DNA of 64,000 nucleotides from Streptomyces hyderabadensis (GCF_020404845.1 NZ_JAIOJZ010000028.1:40417-104416), one strand, 5' to 3'; numbered from the stretch's first letter, positions 1 through 8,650 are shown. The notes: generated by a model not told the origin, from the letters alone. Numbers and translations: made by a program.

Positions 1-1816
1 CTCCGTCGTCAGCGTTCTGGAGGGCGGCGAGCCCACCGTCATCACCAACGCCGAGGGCGCCAGGACCACGCCGTCCGTCGTCGCCTTCGCCAAGAACGGT
101 GAGGTGCTGGTCGGCGAGGTGGCCAAGCGCCAGGCGGTCACGAACGTCGACAGGACCATCCGCTCGGTCAAGCGCCACATGGGCACCGACTGGAAGGTCA
201 ACCTGGACGGCAAGGACTTCAACCCGCAGCAGATCAGCGCCTTCGTGCTGCAGAAGCTGAAGCGGGACGCCGAGTCCTACCTGGGCGAGAAGGTGACCGA
301 CGCGGTCATCACCGTCCCGGCGTACTTCAACGACGCCGAGCGCCAGGCCACCAAGGAGGCCGGTGAGATCGCGGGCCTCAACGTCCTGCGCATCGTCAAC
401 GAGCCGACCGCCGCCGCGCTGGCCTACGGCCTGGACAAGGACGAGCAGGTCATCCTGGTCTTCGACCTCGGTGGCGGTACGTTCGACGTCTCGCTGCTGG
501 AGATCGGCGACGGCGTCGTCGAGGTGAAGGCCACCAACGGTGACAACAACCTCGGTGGTGACGACTGGGACCAGCGCGTCGTCGACTACCTGGTCAAGCA
601 GTTCCAGTCCGGCCACGGCGTGGACCTGGCCAAGGACAAGATGGCGCTGCAGCGTCTGCGCGAGGCGGCCGAGAAGGCCAAGATCGAGCTGTCCTCGTCC
701 ACCGAGACCAACATCAACCTGCCCTACATCACGGCGTCCGCCGAGGGCCCGCTGCACCTGGACGAGAAGCTCACCCGCGCCCAGTTCCAGCAGCTCACCT
801 CCGACCTGCTGGAGCGCTGCAAGACGCCGTTCCACAACGTCATCAAGGACGCCGGCATCCAGCTGTCCGAGATCGACCACGTCGTCCTCGTCGGCGGTTC
901 CACCCGTATGCCCGCCGTCGCCGAGCTGGTCAAGGAGCTGACCGGCGGCAAGGACGCCAACAAGGGCGTCAACCCGGACGAGGTCGTCGCCATCGGCGCC
1001 GCCCTGCAGGCCGGTGTCCTCAAGGGCGAGGTCAAGGACGTCCTGCTGCTCGACGTAACCCCGCTGTCCCTCGGTATCGAGACCAAGGGCGGCATCATGA
1101 CCAAGCTGATCGAGCGGAACACGACGATCCCGACCAAGCGCTCGGAGATCTTCACCACCGCCGAGGACAACCAGCCCTCCGTGCAGATCCAGGTCTACCA
1201 GGGCGAGCGCGAGATCGCGGCGTACAACAAGAAGCTCGGGATGTTCGAGCTGACCGGTCTGCCCCCGGCGCCGCGCGGCGTCCCGCAGATCGAGGTCGCC
1301 TTCGACATCGACGCCAACGGCATCATGCACGTGACCGCGAAGGACCTGGGCACGGGCAAGGAGCAGAAGATGACCGTCACCGGCGGCTCCTCGCTGCCGA
1401 AGGACGAGGTCGACCGGATGCGCCAGGAGGCCGAGAAGTACGCGGAGGAGGACCACGCCCGCCGCGAGGCCGCCGAGTCCCGCAACCAGGGCGAGCAGCT
1501 CGTCTACCAGACGGAGAAGTTCCTCAAGGACAACGAGGACAAGGTCCCGGGCGAGGTGAAGACCGAGGTCGAGACCGCCGTCGCCGAGCTGAAGGAGAAG
1601 CTCAAGGGCGAGGACACCGCCGAGATCCGCACCGCCACCGAGAAGGTCGCCGCCGTCTCGCAGAAGCTGGGCCAGGCCATGTACGCCGACGCCCAGGCCG
1701 CGCAGGCCGCCGGCGGCGAGGCCCCCGGCGCGGGCGCCCAGGCCGGTGACAAGGCCGACGACGACGTCGTCGACGCCGAGATCGTGGACGACGAGCGCAA
1801 GGACGGTGCCGCGTGA
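1..1816 (+). CDS. dnaK: Chaperone DnaK (Hsp70), 5' end outside window
   Basis: ATP-dependent Hsp70 chaperone that binds unfolded polypeptides in the cytoplasm with DnaJ and GrpE as partners. The reading frame is open from base 2. By comparison with known actinobacterial DnaK, about 13 N-terminal residues (the first phosphate loop) are missing, so the full protein would be about 618 residues. Visible are the DLGGGTFDVSLLE phosphate-2 motif near residue 167, the VGGSTRMPAV adenosine motif, the interdomain linker and DVTPLSLGIET at the start of the substrate-binding domain. The C-terminal lid is rich in Lys/Glu and ends in an acidic DDDVVDAEIVDD tail. The stop overlaps the grpE GTG by 4 bases (GTGA), so the two are translationally coupled. 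The promoter, where HspR would act, lies left of the window. Confidence 0.98.
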   Translation, partial: SVVSVLEGGEPTVITNAEGARTTPSVVAFAKNGEVLVGEVAKRQAVTNVDRTIRSVKRHMGTDWKVNLDGKDFNPQQISAFVLQKLKRDAESYLGEKVTDAVITVPAYFNDAERQATKEAGEIAGLNVLRIVNEPTAAALAYGLDKDEQVILVFDLGGGTFDVSLLEIGDGVVEVKATNGDNNLGGDDWDQRVVDYLVKQFQSGHGVDLAKDKMALQRLREAAEKAKIELSSSTETNINLPYITASAEGPLHLDEKLTRAQFQQLTSDLLERCKTPFHNVIKDAGIQLSEIDHVVLVGGSTRMPAVAELVKELTGGKDANKGVNPDEVVAIGAALQAGVLKGEVKDVLLLDVTPLSLGIETKGGIMTKLIERNTTIPTKRSEIFTTAEDNQPSVQIQVYQGEREIAAYNKKLGMFELTGLPPAPRGVPQIEVAFDIDANGIMHVTAKDLGTGKEQKMTVTGGSSLPKDEVDRMRQEAEKYAEEDHARREAAESRNQGEQLVYQTEKFLKDNEDKVPGEVKTEVETAVAELKEKLKGEDTAEIRTATEKVAAVSQKLGQAMYADAQAAQAAGGEAPGAGAQAGDKADDDVVDAEIVDDERKDGAA

Positions 1817-2490
1817 CGGAGGAGACCCCGGGTTTCGACGAGAAGCCCGACGTCCCCTCCGGCGCCACCCCTGACGACGCCGAGCCGCAGGCCGCCTCCG
1901 AAGAGGGGGCGGCCCCGGCCGGGGACGCGAGCGAGAACGCGGGTCTGGTGGCCCAGCTGGACCAGGTGCGCAGTGCGCTGGGCGAGCGCACGGCGGACCT
2001 CCAGCGCCTCCAGGCCGAGTACCAGAACTACCGCCGCCGGGTGGAGCGGGACCGCGTCGCGGTCAAGGAGGTCGCCGTCGCGAACCTCCTGTCCGAGCTG
2101 CTTCCCGTGCTCGACGACATCGGCCGCGCCCGGGAGCACGGCGAGGTCGTCGGCGGCTTCAAGTCCGTCGCGGAGTCGCTGGAGTCGGTCATCGCCAAGA
2201 TGGGCCTCCAGCAGTTCGGCAAGGAGGGCGAGCCCTTCGACCCGACGATCCACGAGGCCCTGATGCACTCCTACGCACCGGACGTCACCGAGACGACGTG
2301 CGTGGCGATCCTGCAGCCCGGGTACCGGATCGGCGAACGCACCATCCGCCCCGCGCGGGTGGCGGTCGCCGAGCCGCAGCCGGGCGCCCAGACGGTCAAG
2401 CCGGCCGAGGCCGGCTCCGAGGGGCAGGACGCCTCCGACGCGGAGGACAACGCCGGGACCAAGGAGAGCGGTGGCCCGGACGAGGGCTGA
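1813..2490 (+). CDS. grpE: Nucleotide exchange factor GrpE
   Basis: GrpE releases ADP from DnaK and resets the chaperone cycle. The 225-residue frame has an acidic, disordered N-terminus (about residues 1-40), a long coiled-coil helix (about 40-90, QLDQVRSALGERTADLQRL), and the C-terminal beta domain carrying the family signature ending YRIGERTIRPARVAVAEP near residues 175-193. A second disordered acidic tail of about 30 residues follows, common in actinobacterial GrpE. The GTG start lies within the dnaK stop (4-base overlap), so translation probably depends on dnaK. The 42-base gap to dnaJ contains only the dnaJ ribosome binding site, consistent with one dnaK-grpE-dnaJ-hspR transcript. Confidence 0.97.
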   Translation: MTEETPGFDEKPDVPSGATPDDAEPQAASEEGAAPAGDASENAGLVAQLDQVRSALGERTADLQRLQAEYQNYRRRVERDRVAVKEVAVANLLSELLPVLDDIGRAREHGEVVGGFKSVAESLESVIAKMGLQQFGKEGEPFDPTIHEALMHSYAPDVTETTCVAILQPGYRIGERTIRPARVAVAEPQPGAQTVKPAEAGSEGQDASDAEDNAGTKESGGPDEG

Positions 2491-2532
2491 GCTTGAAGTG
2501 ACGGCACAGGCGCGAGAGGAGGGACGTCGGGG

Positions 2533-3723
2533 ATGAGCACGAAGGACTTCATCGAGAAGGACTACTACAAGGTTCTCGGCGTCCCCAAGGACGCCACCGA
2601 GGCCGAGATCAAGAAGGCGTACCGGAAGCTCGCCCGCGAGAACCACCCGGACGCCAACAAGGGAAACGTCAAGGCGGAGGAGCGCTTCAAGGAGATCTCC
2701 GAGGCCAACGACATCCTCGGTGACCCCAAGAAACGCAAGGAGTACGACGAGGCCCGCGCCCTCTTCGGCAACGGAGGCTTCCGTCCGGGGCCGGGCGCGG
2801 GCGGCGGTGGCACCTTCAACTTCGACCTGGGCGACCTCTTCGGCGGCGGCGCCCAGGGCGGGGGAGGCCAGGGCGGCTTCGGCGGCGGCCTCGGGGACGT
2901 CTTCGGCGGTCTGTTCAACCGCACCGGAGGCGGACCCGGCACCGGCACGCGCACGCAGCCGCGGCGCGGGCAGGACATCGAGTCCGAGGTGACCCTGAGC
3001 TTCACCGAGGCCATCGAGGGCGCGACCGTGCCGCTCAGGATGTCCTCGCAGGCACCCTGCAAGGCCTGTTCGGGCACCGGCGACAAGAACGGCACGCCGC
3101 GCGTGTGCCCGACCTGCGTCGGCACCGGCCAGGTCGCCCGGGGTTCGGGCGGCGGCTTCTCGCTCACCGACCCGTGCCCGGACTGCAAGGGCCGCGGCCT
3201 GATCGCCGAGGACCCCTGCGAGGTCTGCAAGGGCTCCGGACGCGCCAAGTCCTCGCGGACGATGCAGGTCCGGATCCCCGCCGGGGTCTCCGACGGGCAG
3301 CGCATCCGGCTGCGCGGCAAGGGCACGCCGGGCGAGCGGGGCGGTCCGGCGGGCGACCTGTACGTGGTCGTGCACGTCAAGGAACACCCCGTCTTCGGAC
3401 GCCGGGGCGACAACCTCACCGTCACCGTCCCGGTCACCTACGCCGAGGCGGCCCTCGGCGGCGAGGTCAGGGTCCCGACCCTGGGCGGTCCGCCCGTCAC
3501 GCTGAAGCTGCCGGCGGGCACGCCCAACGGGCGCACCATGCGGGCCCGGGGCAAGGGCGCGGTCCGCAAGGACGGCACCCGCGGCGACCTCCTGGTCACC
3601 GTGGAGGTGAGTGTTCCGAAGGATCTGACGGGGAAGGCTCGTGACGCGCTGGAGGCGTATCGCGAGGCGACCGCGGACGAGGATCCGCGGGCGGAGTTGT
3701 TCCAGGCCGCGAAGGGAGCTTGA
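2533..3723 (+). CDS. dnaJ: Co-chaperone DnaJ (Hsp40, type I)
   Basis: DnaJ delivers substrates to DnaK and stimulates its ATPase. The 396-residue protein has all type I parts in order: J domain (about residues 1-70) with the essential HPD motif (ENHPDANKGN), a Gly/Phe-rich linker (about 75-140), the zinc domain with four CxxCxGxG repeats (CKACSGTG, CPTCVGTG, CPDCKGRG, CEVCKGSG), and the C-terminal substrate-binding beta domains. The ATG follows a GAGGAGGGA ribosome binding site. The N-terminal STKDFIEKDYYKVLG extension is typical of the dnaJ located in the actinobacterial dnaK operon, as opposed to the second dnaJ near hrcA. The downstream hspR start lies 5 bases after the dnaJ stop. Confidence 0.97.
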   Translation: MSTKDFIEKDYYKVLGVPKDATEAEIKKAYRKLARENHPDANKGNVKAEERFKEISEANDILGDPKKRKEYDEARALFGNGGFRPGPGAGGGGTFNFDLGDLFGGGAQGGGGQGGFGGGLGDVFGGLFNRTGGGPGTGTRTQPRRGQDIESEVTLSFTEAIEGATVPLRMSSQAPCKACSGTGDKNGTPRVCPTCVGTGQVARGSGGGFSLTDPCPDCKGRGLIAEDPCEVCKGSGRAKSSRTMQVRIPAGVSDGQRIRLRGKGTPGERGGPAGDLYVVVHVKEHPVFGRRGDNLTVTVPVTYAEAALGGEVRVPTLGGPPVTLKLPAGTPNGRTMRARGKGAVRKDGTRGDLLVTVEVSVPKDLTGKARDALEAYREATADEDPRAELFQAAKGA

Positions 3724-3728
3724 CGGGA

Positions 3729-4184
3729 ATGGACGGTCGTCGACGCAACCCGTACGAACTGACCGAGGACACCCCGGTCTACGTCATCTCGGTGGCGGCC
3801 CAGCTCTCCGGCCTGCACCCGCAGACCCTGCGCCAGTACGACCGCCTCGGCCTGGTCTCCCCGGACCGCACGGCCGGCCGGGGCCGGCGCTACTCGGCCC
3901 GCGACATCGAACTGCTCCGGCAGGTGCAGCAGTTGTCGCAGGACGAGGGCATCAACCTGGCCGGAATCAAGCGCATCATCGAACTGGAGAACCAGGTCGC
4001 CGAGCTGCAGGCCCGCGCGGCCGAGCTGGCCGCCGCGCTCGACGGCGCCGCCACGGCGATGCGCCAGCGCGAGGCCGCGGTGCACGCGTCGTACCGCCGT
4101 GACCTCGTTCCTTACCAAGAGGTACAGCAGACCAGCGCCCTGGTGGTCTGGCGTCCCAAGCGCCACGGCCAGTCCTCGGACTGA
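3729..4184 (+). CDS. hspR: Heat-shock repressor HspR (MerR family)
   Basis: HspR represses the dnaK operon, clpB and lon in Streptomyces by binding HAIR inverted repeats, with DnaK acting as co-repressor. The 151-residue protein has a MerR-type winged helix (about residues 17-85, including VISVAAQLSGLHPQTLRQYD and the RGRRYSARDIE wing), followed by a coiled coil (ELENQVAELQARAAELAAAL) and a short tail ending VVWRPKRHGQSSD. I chose the ATG at 3729 over an upstream in-frame TTG at 3720 because GAAGGGAG is correctly spaced for it and known homologues begin MDGRRRNPYE. It is the last gene of the operon, so the repressor is made with the chaperones it controls, closing a feedback loop. A perfect hairpin follows. 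Confidence 0.96.
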   Translation: MDGRRRNPYELTEDTPVYVISVAAQLSGLHPQTLRQYDRLGLVSPDRTAGRGRRYSARDIELLRQVQQLSQDEGINLAGIKRIIELENQVAELQARAAELAAALDGAATAMRQREAAVHASYRRDLVPYQEVQQTSALVVWRPKRHGQSSD

Positions 4185-4223
4185 GCCGGACCGGCAGTCG
4201 GCACAAGGGAAAACGGCCGTGAC

Positions 4224-4254
4224 AGCCCCGGAGGACCGCCCGTCCTCCGGGGCT
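4224..4254 (+). terminator. Hairpin terminator after hspR
   Basis: Perfect 12-bp inverted repeat AGCCCCGGAGGA / TCCTCCGGGGCT with a 7-base loop, 39 bases after the hspR stop. There is no T-run, as is usual in Streptomyces. It probably ends the dnaK operon transcript. Confidence 0.8.
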
Positions 4255-4275
4255 GGTTCACAACGGTGCAGTCTC

Positions 4276-4291
4276 ATTGGTCTAGTACTTC
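4276..4291 (+). promoter_or_regulatory. DasR-like (dre) operator candidate
   Basis: ATTGGTCTAGTACTTC matches 12 of 16 positions of the dre form ACTGGTCTAGTCCTCT that I recall from chiC, bound by the GntR/HutC-type N-acetylglucosamine regulator DasR. The left half is essentially perfect and the right half is degenerate. It lies about 100 bases before the sugar-binding lipoprotein gene and directly before a TTGACG box (4292-4297) that could be its -35 element. A tandem 9-bp repeat GGTCACCTG (4332-4349) lies between this site and the start codon. The assignment is by motif only. Confidence 0.4.
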
Positions 4292-4387
4292 TTGACGATT
4301 TGGTGAAGACAGCGTTGGCTTCCTTCACCGGGGTCACCTGGGTCACCTGGATACCAACAACACCCGTGTGTCGGAAGGTCTAGCGCA

Positions 4388-5506
4388 GTGAGCAGCCGTG
4401 CCCGTCGTACCGCCATATCCGTGGCCGCGTCCCTGATGACCTTCTCGCTGGCCTCCTGCGGTGTGCTGGGCGCCTCGGACAGCAGCGACGACGCGAGCCC
4501 GACCAAGGGCAACGACATCACGGTCGGTCTGCTCCTGCCGGAGAAGGAGAACACGCGCTACGAGCAGTTCGACTACCCCTTCTTCAAGGCGAAGGTCGGC
4601 GACCTCACGCGCGACGAGGGCAACGTCAAGTACGCCAACGCCGAGGCCAGCGCCGCCAAGCAGGCCGAGCAGCTGCAGCAGATGGTCGACGACAAGGTCG
4701 ACGTGATCGTGCTGGACGCGGTGGACTCGCACGCCATCGCGGACGGCGTGCGGAAGGCCAAGGACGCCGGCATCCCCGTCATCGCCTACGACCGGCTGGC
4801 CGAGGGCCCGATCGAGGCGTACATCTCCTTCGACAACGAACTGGTCGGCGAGGTCCAGGGCCGCTCCCTCATCGAGGCGCTGGGCGGCGACCCGGAGAGC
4901 TCCGAGAAGATCGTCATGATGAACGGCTCGTCCACCGACCCGAACGCCAAGCAGTTCAAGGCGGGCGCGCTGTCCGAGCTGAACGGCAAGGTGACGATCG
5001 CCCAGTCCTTCGACACCAAGGACTGGAAGCCGGAGAACGCCGAGTCGAACATGACCGAGGCGATCGAGAAGATCGGCAAGAGCCAGATCGCGGGCGTCTA
5101 CTCGGCCAACGACGGCATGGCGGGCGGCATCATCAAGGCCCTGGAGGACGCGGGCGTCACCGACCTGCCGCCGATCACCGGCCAGGACGCGGAGCTGGCG
5201 GCGGTGCAGCGGATCGTCACCGGCGAGCAGTACATGAGCGTGTACAAGTCCTACCCGCAGGAGGCCGAGAACGCCGCGGAGATGGCCGTGGCGCGGGTCC
5301 AGGGCCGGGACATCCAGTTCGACGCGCTGGCCCGCGACAAGGTCGACAGCCCCACGCACAAGGGCATCCCGGCGCAGCTCGTCCCCGTCGTCGCCCTCAC
5401 CAAGGCCAACATCGAGGAGACGGTCATCGCGGAGGGCTTCTACAAGGTCAGCGACATCTGCACCGCCAAGTACGCGGACGCGTGCGCGGAGATGGGCCTG
5501 AAGTAG
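4388..5506 (+). CDS. Sugar ABC transporter substrate-binding lipoprotein (XylF/ChvE type)
   Basis: Periplasmic-binding-protein-like type I fold; such proteins capture monosaccharides for ABC uptake. The 372-residue protein starts with a lipoprotein signal peptide with lipobox LASC, so Cys24 would be lipidated and the protein anchored outside the membrane. The mature part begins with the family pattern DITVGLLLPEKENTRYEQFD, and includes VDVIVLDAVDSHAIADGV, IPVIAYDRL and GVYSANDGMAGGIIKALEDAG, closest to xylose-binding proteins. The GTG start has GGAAGG 9 bases upstream. No permease or ATPase gene is adjacent on either side, so it either serves a transporter encoded elsewhere or senses sugar. 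The possible DasR operator upstream would link it to aminosugar control. The ligand cannot be read from sequence alone. Confidence 0.88.
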   Translation: MSSRARRTAISVAASLMTFSLASCGVLGASDSSDDASPTKGNDITVGLLLPEKENTRYEQFDYPFFKAKVGDLTRDEGNVKYANAEASAAKQAEQLQQMVDDKVDVIVLDAVDSHAIADGVRKAKDAGIPVIAYDRLAEGPIEAYISFDNELVGEVQGRSLIEALGGDPESSEKIVMMNGSSTDPNAKQFKAGALSELNGKVTIAQSFDTKDWKPENAESNMTEAIEKIGKSQIAGVYSANDGMAGGIIKALEDAGVTDLPPITGQDAELAAVQRIVTGEQYMSVYKSYPQEAENAAEMAVARVQGRDIQFDALARDKVDSPTHKGIPAQLVPVVALTKANIEETVIAEGFYKVSDICTAKYADACAEMGLK

Positions 5507-5656
5507 CCCGCGTGTCTTCCGGGTCCCACCGGCGGGGCATTCCGTCCGCAACCGGCACATTCCGGTCCCCGCGCGGGGTGGAGCCGTGTTGCGGAGCCGG
5601 TCCGGGCCGCGCATAGTTGCGCTGCGGAAGAGCCGGAACCGGGGGTGGGATGGGCG

Positions 5657-6685
5657 ATGGCCGGGCACGGGGCTCAGGAGCACCCGCACGGGGCCGACCG
5701 GCTCTGCGCGGCCGGAGACCGCCTGTACTCCCGGGCCGTGCGGCGCGGGCGGGTGCCCCGCCAGGACGCCGAGCCCGTCCCCTGCCTCCTGGAACTGGCC
5801 CTGCTGCACCCCGACCCCGACGACATGGACTGGCTGGTGCCGACCTCTCCGCAGGAGGTCATGACCCGGCTGCTGCGCGGGGTCCACGACGAGGTCAGCG
5901 CCAGTCAGCGGCGGGTGGGCTCGGCCGTGGAAGCCTTCGAGTGGTACGCGGGCCTGGGCAGGCTGCTCCAGACCCCGGCCGGCCCGGAGTCGACCGCGAT
6001 CCGCGTCCTCGACGGCCTGTCCCGCATCCAGGCCGCGATGGACGAGGCGACGGCCGCCTGCACGACCGAGGTGCTCACCGTCCAGCCCGGCGGCATCCGG
6101 CGCGAGCACGAGCTGTCCGAGGGCCTGCACCGGGCGCTGGCGCTGCGCGGGCGCGGGGTGCGGATGCGGGACCTGTACACGCACGTGGCCCGGCACGGGC
6201 AGGGCCTGCTCAACTACCTCGAACTCATGGGTGACGCGGTGGAGGCCCGCACCCTGGACGAGGTCATCGACCGCCTCATCCTCTTCGACCGCACGGTCGC
6301 CTTCATCCCCGCCAACACCGACCGCACGATGGCCCTCGAACTGCGCCACCCGGCCCTGATCGCCTACCTGATCACGGTCTTCGAACGCCTCTGGCGCCTC
6401 GCCATCCCGCTGACGGCGCCCCTCCCCGACACGGGCATCGAGGGCATCTCCCACCGCGAGCAGTCCATCGCGGCGCTGCTCGCGGAGGGCCACCAGGACG
6501 CGGTGATCGCGGAACGCCTCGGCATCAGCGTCCGCACGGCCCGCGCGCACATCGCCCGCCTCTCGGAGACCCTGGGCGCGGCCAGCCGCACCCAGCTGGG
6601 CGTCCGCATAGCCCAGGCCGGCCTGGACGGCTCCCCGCGCACCCCGGTCATCCTTCCCGGTCGAGAATCCCCGACCGCCCGATGA
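5657..6685 (+). CDS. LuxR-type regulator A of the peptide-linked paralogue group
   Basis: A 342-residue DNA-binding regulator. The C-terminus (about residues 261-325) is a LuxR/NarL-type helix-turn-helix (GISHREQSIAALLAEGHQD, VIAERLGISVRTARAHIARL). The N-terminus opens with a block shared by the three reverse-strand paralogues next door: LC.AG..LY, GRV, PCL, LL.P and WL.P. The middle has DRTVAFIPANTDR and ALELRHPALIAYLI, resembling the effector region of Streptomyces TrmB-LuxR regulators. No receiver domain or Walker motif is seen. I chose ATG 5657 over GTG 5645 because GGGGGTGGG is well placed for it and the length then equals that of paralogue C. The gene converges on paralogue B with a 38-base overlap. 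The ligand is unknown; the nearby secreted peptide is a candidate. Confidence 0.85.
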   Translation: MAGHGAQEHPHGADRLCAAGDRLYSRAVRRGRVPRQDAEPVPCLLELALLHPDPDDMDWLVPTSPQEVMTRLLRGVHDEVSASQRRVGSAVEAFEWYAGLGRLLQTPAGPESTAIRVLDGLSRIQAAMDEATAACTTEVLTVQPGGIRREHELSEGLHRALALRGRGVRMRDLYTHVARHGQGLLNYLELMGDAVEARTLDEVIDRLILFDRTVAFIPANTDRTMALELRHPALIAYLITVFERLWRLAIPLTAPLPDTGIEGISHREQSIAALLAEGHQDAVIAERLGISVRTARAHIARLSETLGAASRTQLGVRIAQAGLDGSPRTPVILPGRESPTAR

Positions 6686-7625
6686 GATACCCGAGCTGAG
6701 CCCGGCTCTCGCTGCCGAGGGTGGCGGCGAGTTTGGCGATGTGGACGCGTGCGGTGCGGACGTTCATGCCGAGGCGGTCGGCGATGTCTGCGTCGGTGTG
6801 GCCTTCGATGAGGAGGGCGGCGATGGCGCGTTGGCGGGGGGTGATGCCGTTGAGGGTGGGTTGTTGGACGGCTTGGGGGTGCATGGGGGTGGCGAGGTGC
6901 CAGAGGCGGTCGAAGGTGTTGACGAAGTAGGCGATAAGGGCGGGGTGCCGCACTTCGAGGGCGAGTGAGCGGTCGGCGCTGGCGGGGATGAAGGCGACGG
7001 TGCGGTCGACGACGATGAGCCGTTCGGTGACCTCGTCGAGCGTGCGGGCCTCGACGTCGCCGGTCAGCTGCTCGTAGCGGGCGAGCACGTGTGGAGCGTG
7101 CCGGTAGGTGTGTTGGTAGAGGGTGCGGATACGCCCCCCTCGGTCGAGGAAAGCCTGGTCGCGCTGGAGCGATCGCAGGTTGTCCTGCCGCGGCGGAGCA
7201 TTGGGGCCCTGGTACGGCTGGATGGTCAGCGCCTGCTCCGTGGCGTCGGCCAGAGCGTCGGCGATGGCCCGGCTGATCTGCTCCTTCCCTGTCACCAGCA
7301 GGAGCGCGGTGACGTCCGCTGCCTCGGAGGACTCCTCGCGTATCAGCGGCGCGAAGGCCTTCACCAGTTGCTCTTCGCGCCGGCGTTCGTCGGCGATGCG
7401 TCGGCCCGAGGCTCGCAGCAGGCTGTGCAGCGCTGCCATCGGAGAGGCCGGTTCGAGCCGGTCCGGGTCGTCGGGCGCCGGGTGGAGGAATCCGAAGTCG
7501 ACCAGGCAGGGCGGCATGCCGGGCACCGGTTGCGTCACATGGCCCTCCTGCAGCGCGCGCTGGTACACCCGCATGCCTGCCGGGCACATCTCCTCCGGCC
7601 CGTGCTCCGGGTGCGACGCCGTCAT
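6648..7625 (-). CDS. LuxR-type regulator B of the peptide-linked paralogue group
   Basis: A 325-residue paralogue of the neighbouring regulators and last gene of the three-gene reverse operon. The N-terminus has the shared block (HPEHGPEEMCPAGMRVYQRA, then PCLVDFGFLHPAPDD). The middle has LDEVTERLIVVDRTVAFIPA and ALEVRHPALIAYFV. The C-terminal helix-turn-helix reads RQRAIAALLIEGHTD and IADRLGMNVRTARVHIAKL. Its ATG overlaps the stop of gene C by 4 bases (ATGA). DNA coding for its helix-turn-helix contains an 86-bp stretch identical to gene C (6703-6788 equals 7686-7771), pointing to recent duplication or gene conversion. Its 3' end overlaps convergent gene A by 38 bases, leaving no room for a terminator between them. 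Confidence 0.85.
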   Translation of the reverse strand: MTASHPEHGPEEMCPAGMRVYQRALQEGHVTQPVPGMPPCLVDFGFLHPAPDDPDRLEPASPMAALHSLLRASGRRIADERRREEQLVKAFAPLIREESSEAADVTALLLVTGKEQISRAIADALADATEQALTIQPYQGPNAPPRQDNLRSLQRDQAFLDRGGRIRTLYQHTYRHAPHVLARYEQLTGDVEARTLDEVTERLIVVDRTVAFIPASADRSLALEVRHPALIAYFVNTFDRLWHLATPMHPQAVQQPTLNGITPRQRAIAALLIEGHTDADIADRLGMNVRTARVHIAKLAATLGSESRAQLGYLIGRSGILDREG

Positions 7626-8650
7626 TGCTCGACTTCCCGTTGTCCGAGGATTCCCGACTCGGCGATCAAATAGCCGAGTTGTGCGCGGCTCTCGCTGCCG
7701 AGGGTGGCGGCGAGTTTGGCGATGTGGACGCGTGCGGTGCGGACGTTCATGCCGAGGCGGTCGGCGATGTCGGCGTCGGTGTGGCCTTCGACGAGGAGGG
7801 AGGCGATGGTGCGTTGACGCGATGTGACGCCGTTCAGGGATCGGTGTTGGGCCGCCTGTGGATGCATCGGAGTAGCGAGCCGCCAGAGACGCTCGAAGGT
7901 GGTCACGAAATAGTCGATGAGAGCGGGGTGGCGGACTTCGAGCGCGAGTGAGCGGTCGGCGTTGGCGGGGATGAAGGCGATCCGGCGGTCGACGACGATG
8001 AGGCGATCGGTCACCTCGTCCAGGGAGCGCGCCTCGGCGTCTCCGCGCAGTTGCTCGTAGCGGGCGCGGACCAACGGCAGGTGACGCTGCGTATGCTGGT
8101 AGAGGGTGCGAATCCGCCCACCGCGGTCGAGCATTTCCTGATCACGTTGCAAGGACAGGTGCTGGGACTGGCGTCCGCGCTGATCGCCGTAGTGGGCGTT
8201 GGGTTGGATGCACAGCAGTTCGTTGGTGGCATCCGCCATTGCTTCGCTGATGGCTTCGTTGATCTGCGGGACGCCGCTGAGGACGCGTACGGCCGCGGCG
8301 TCGCCACCGGCCGTACGTCGGCCGTCCACCTGCATCAACGGTTCGAACGTCGCGGACAGCCGGGCTTCCCGCCGCCTTTCCTCGGCGATGCGCTGTGCGG
8401 ATACGTCCAGCATCCGGTGCAGGGCGACGGCCGGAGCGACCGGCTCCAGCCAGTCGGGTTCGCCGACGCGAGGCTGCAGCAGTCCATATGCCGTCAGGCA
8501 GGGCGCCGCGGCAGCCTCTGAGTCCGGTACGCGGCCCTCACGCAGTGCCTGGGTGTACAGCAGTGTTCCGGCGGTGCAGAGATCTTCGGGACCGTGCTCC
8601 GGATGCGTCTCGTGCGGTGCCGCCGTGGGCTCGCGTGCCTCCCCCGTCAC
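7622..8650 (-). CDS. LuxR-type regulator C of the peptide-linked paralogue group
   Basis: A 342-residue middle gene of the reverse operon. The true start is GTG at 8650, which overlaps the stop of gene D by 4 bases (GTGA); a much longer open frame upstream is only a shadow of gene D. The shared N-terminal block is clear (HPEHGPEDLCTAG, YTQALREGRVPDSEA, PCLTAYGLLQP, WLEPVAPAVALHRML). The sensor-like middle has LDEVTDRLIVVDRRIAFIPA and ALEVRHPALIDYFV, and the C-terminal LuxR helix-turn-helix has IADRLGMNVRTARVHIAKL. It is most similar to gene B, including the 86-bp identical DNA. It is probably co-translated with B and D, so all three regulators would be made together and might form mixed dimers. 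Confidence 0.86.
   Translation of the reverse strand: MTGEAREPTAAPHETHPEHGPEDLCTAGTLLYTQALREGRVPDSEAAAAPCLTAYGLLQPRVGEPDWLEPVAPAVALHRMLDVSAQRIAEERRREARLSATFEPLMQVDGRRTAGGDAAAVRVLSGVPQINEAISEAMADATNELLCIQPNAHYGDQRGRQSQHLSLQRDQEMLDRGGRIRTLYQHTQRHLPLVRARYEQLRGDAEARSLDEVTDRLIVVDRRIAFIPANADRSLALEVRHPALIDYFVTTFERLWRLATPMHPQAAQHRSLNGVTSRQRTIASLLVEGHTDADIADRLGMNVRTARVHIAKLAATLGSESRAQLGYLIAESGILGQREVEQ

Noticed and set aside
1504..3387. 627-residue reverse open frame across dnaK, grpE and dnaJ
   Set aside because: Typical high-GC shadow of certain genes; its low-complexity Ala/Leu/Val/Gly text matches no family.
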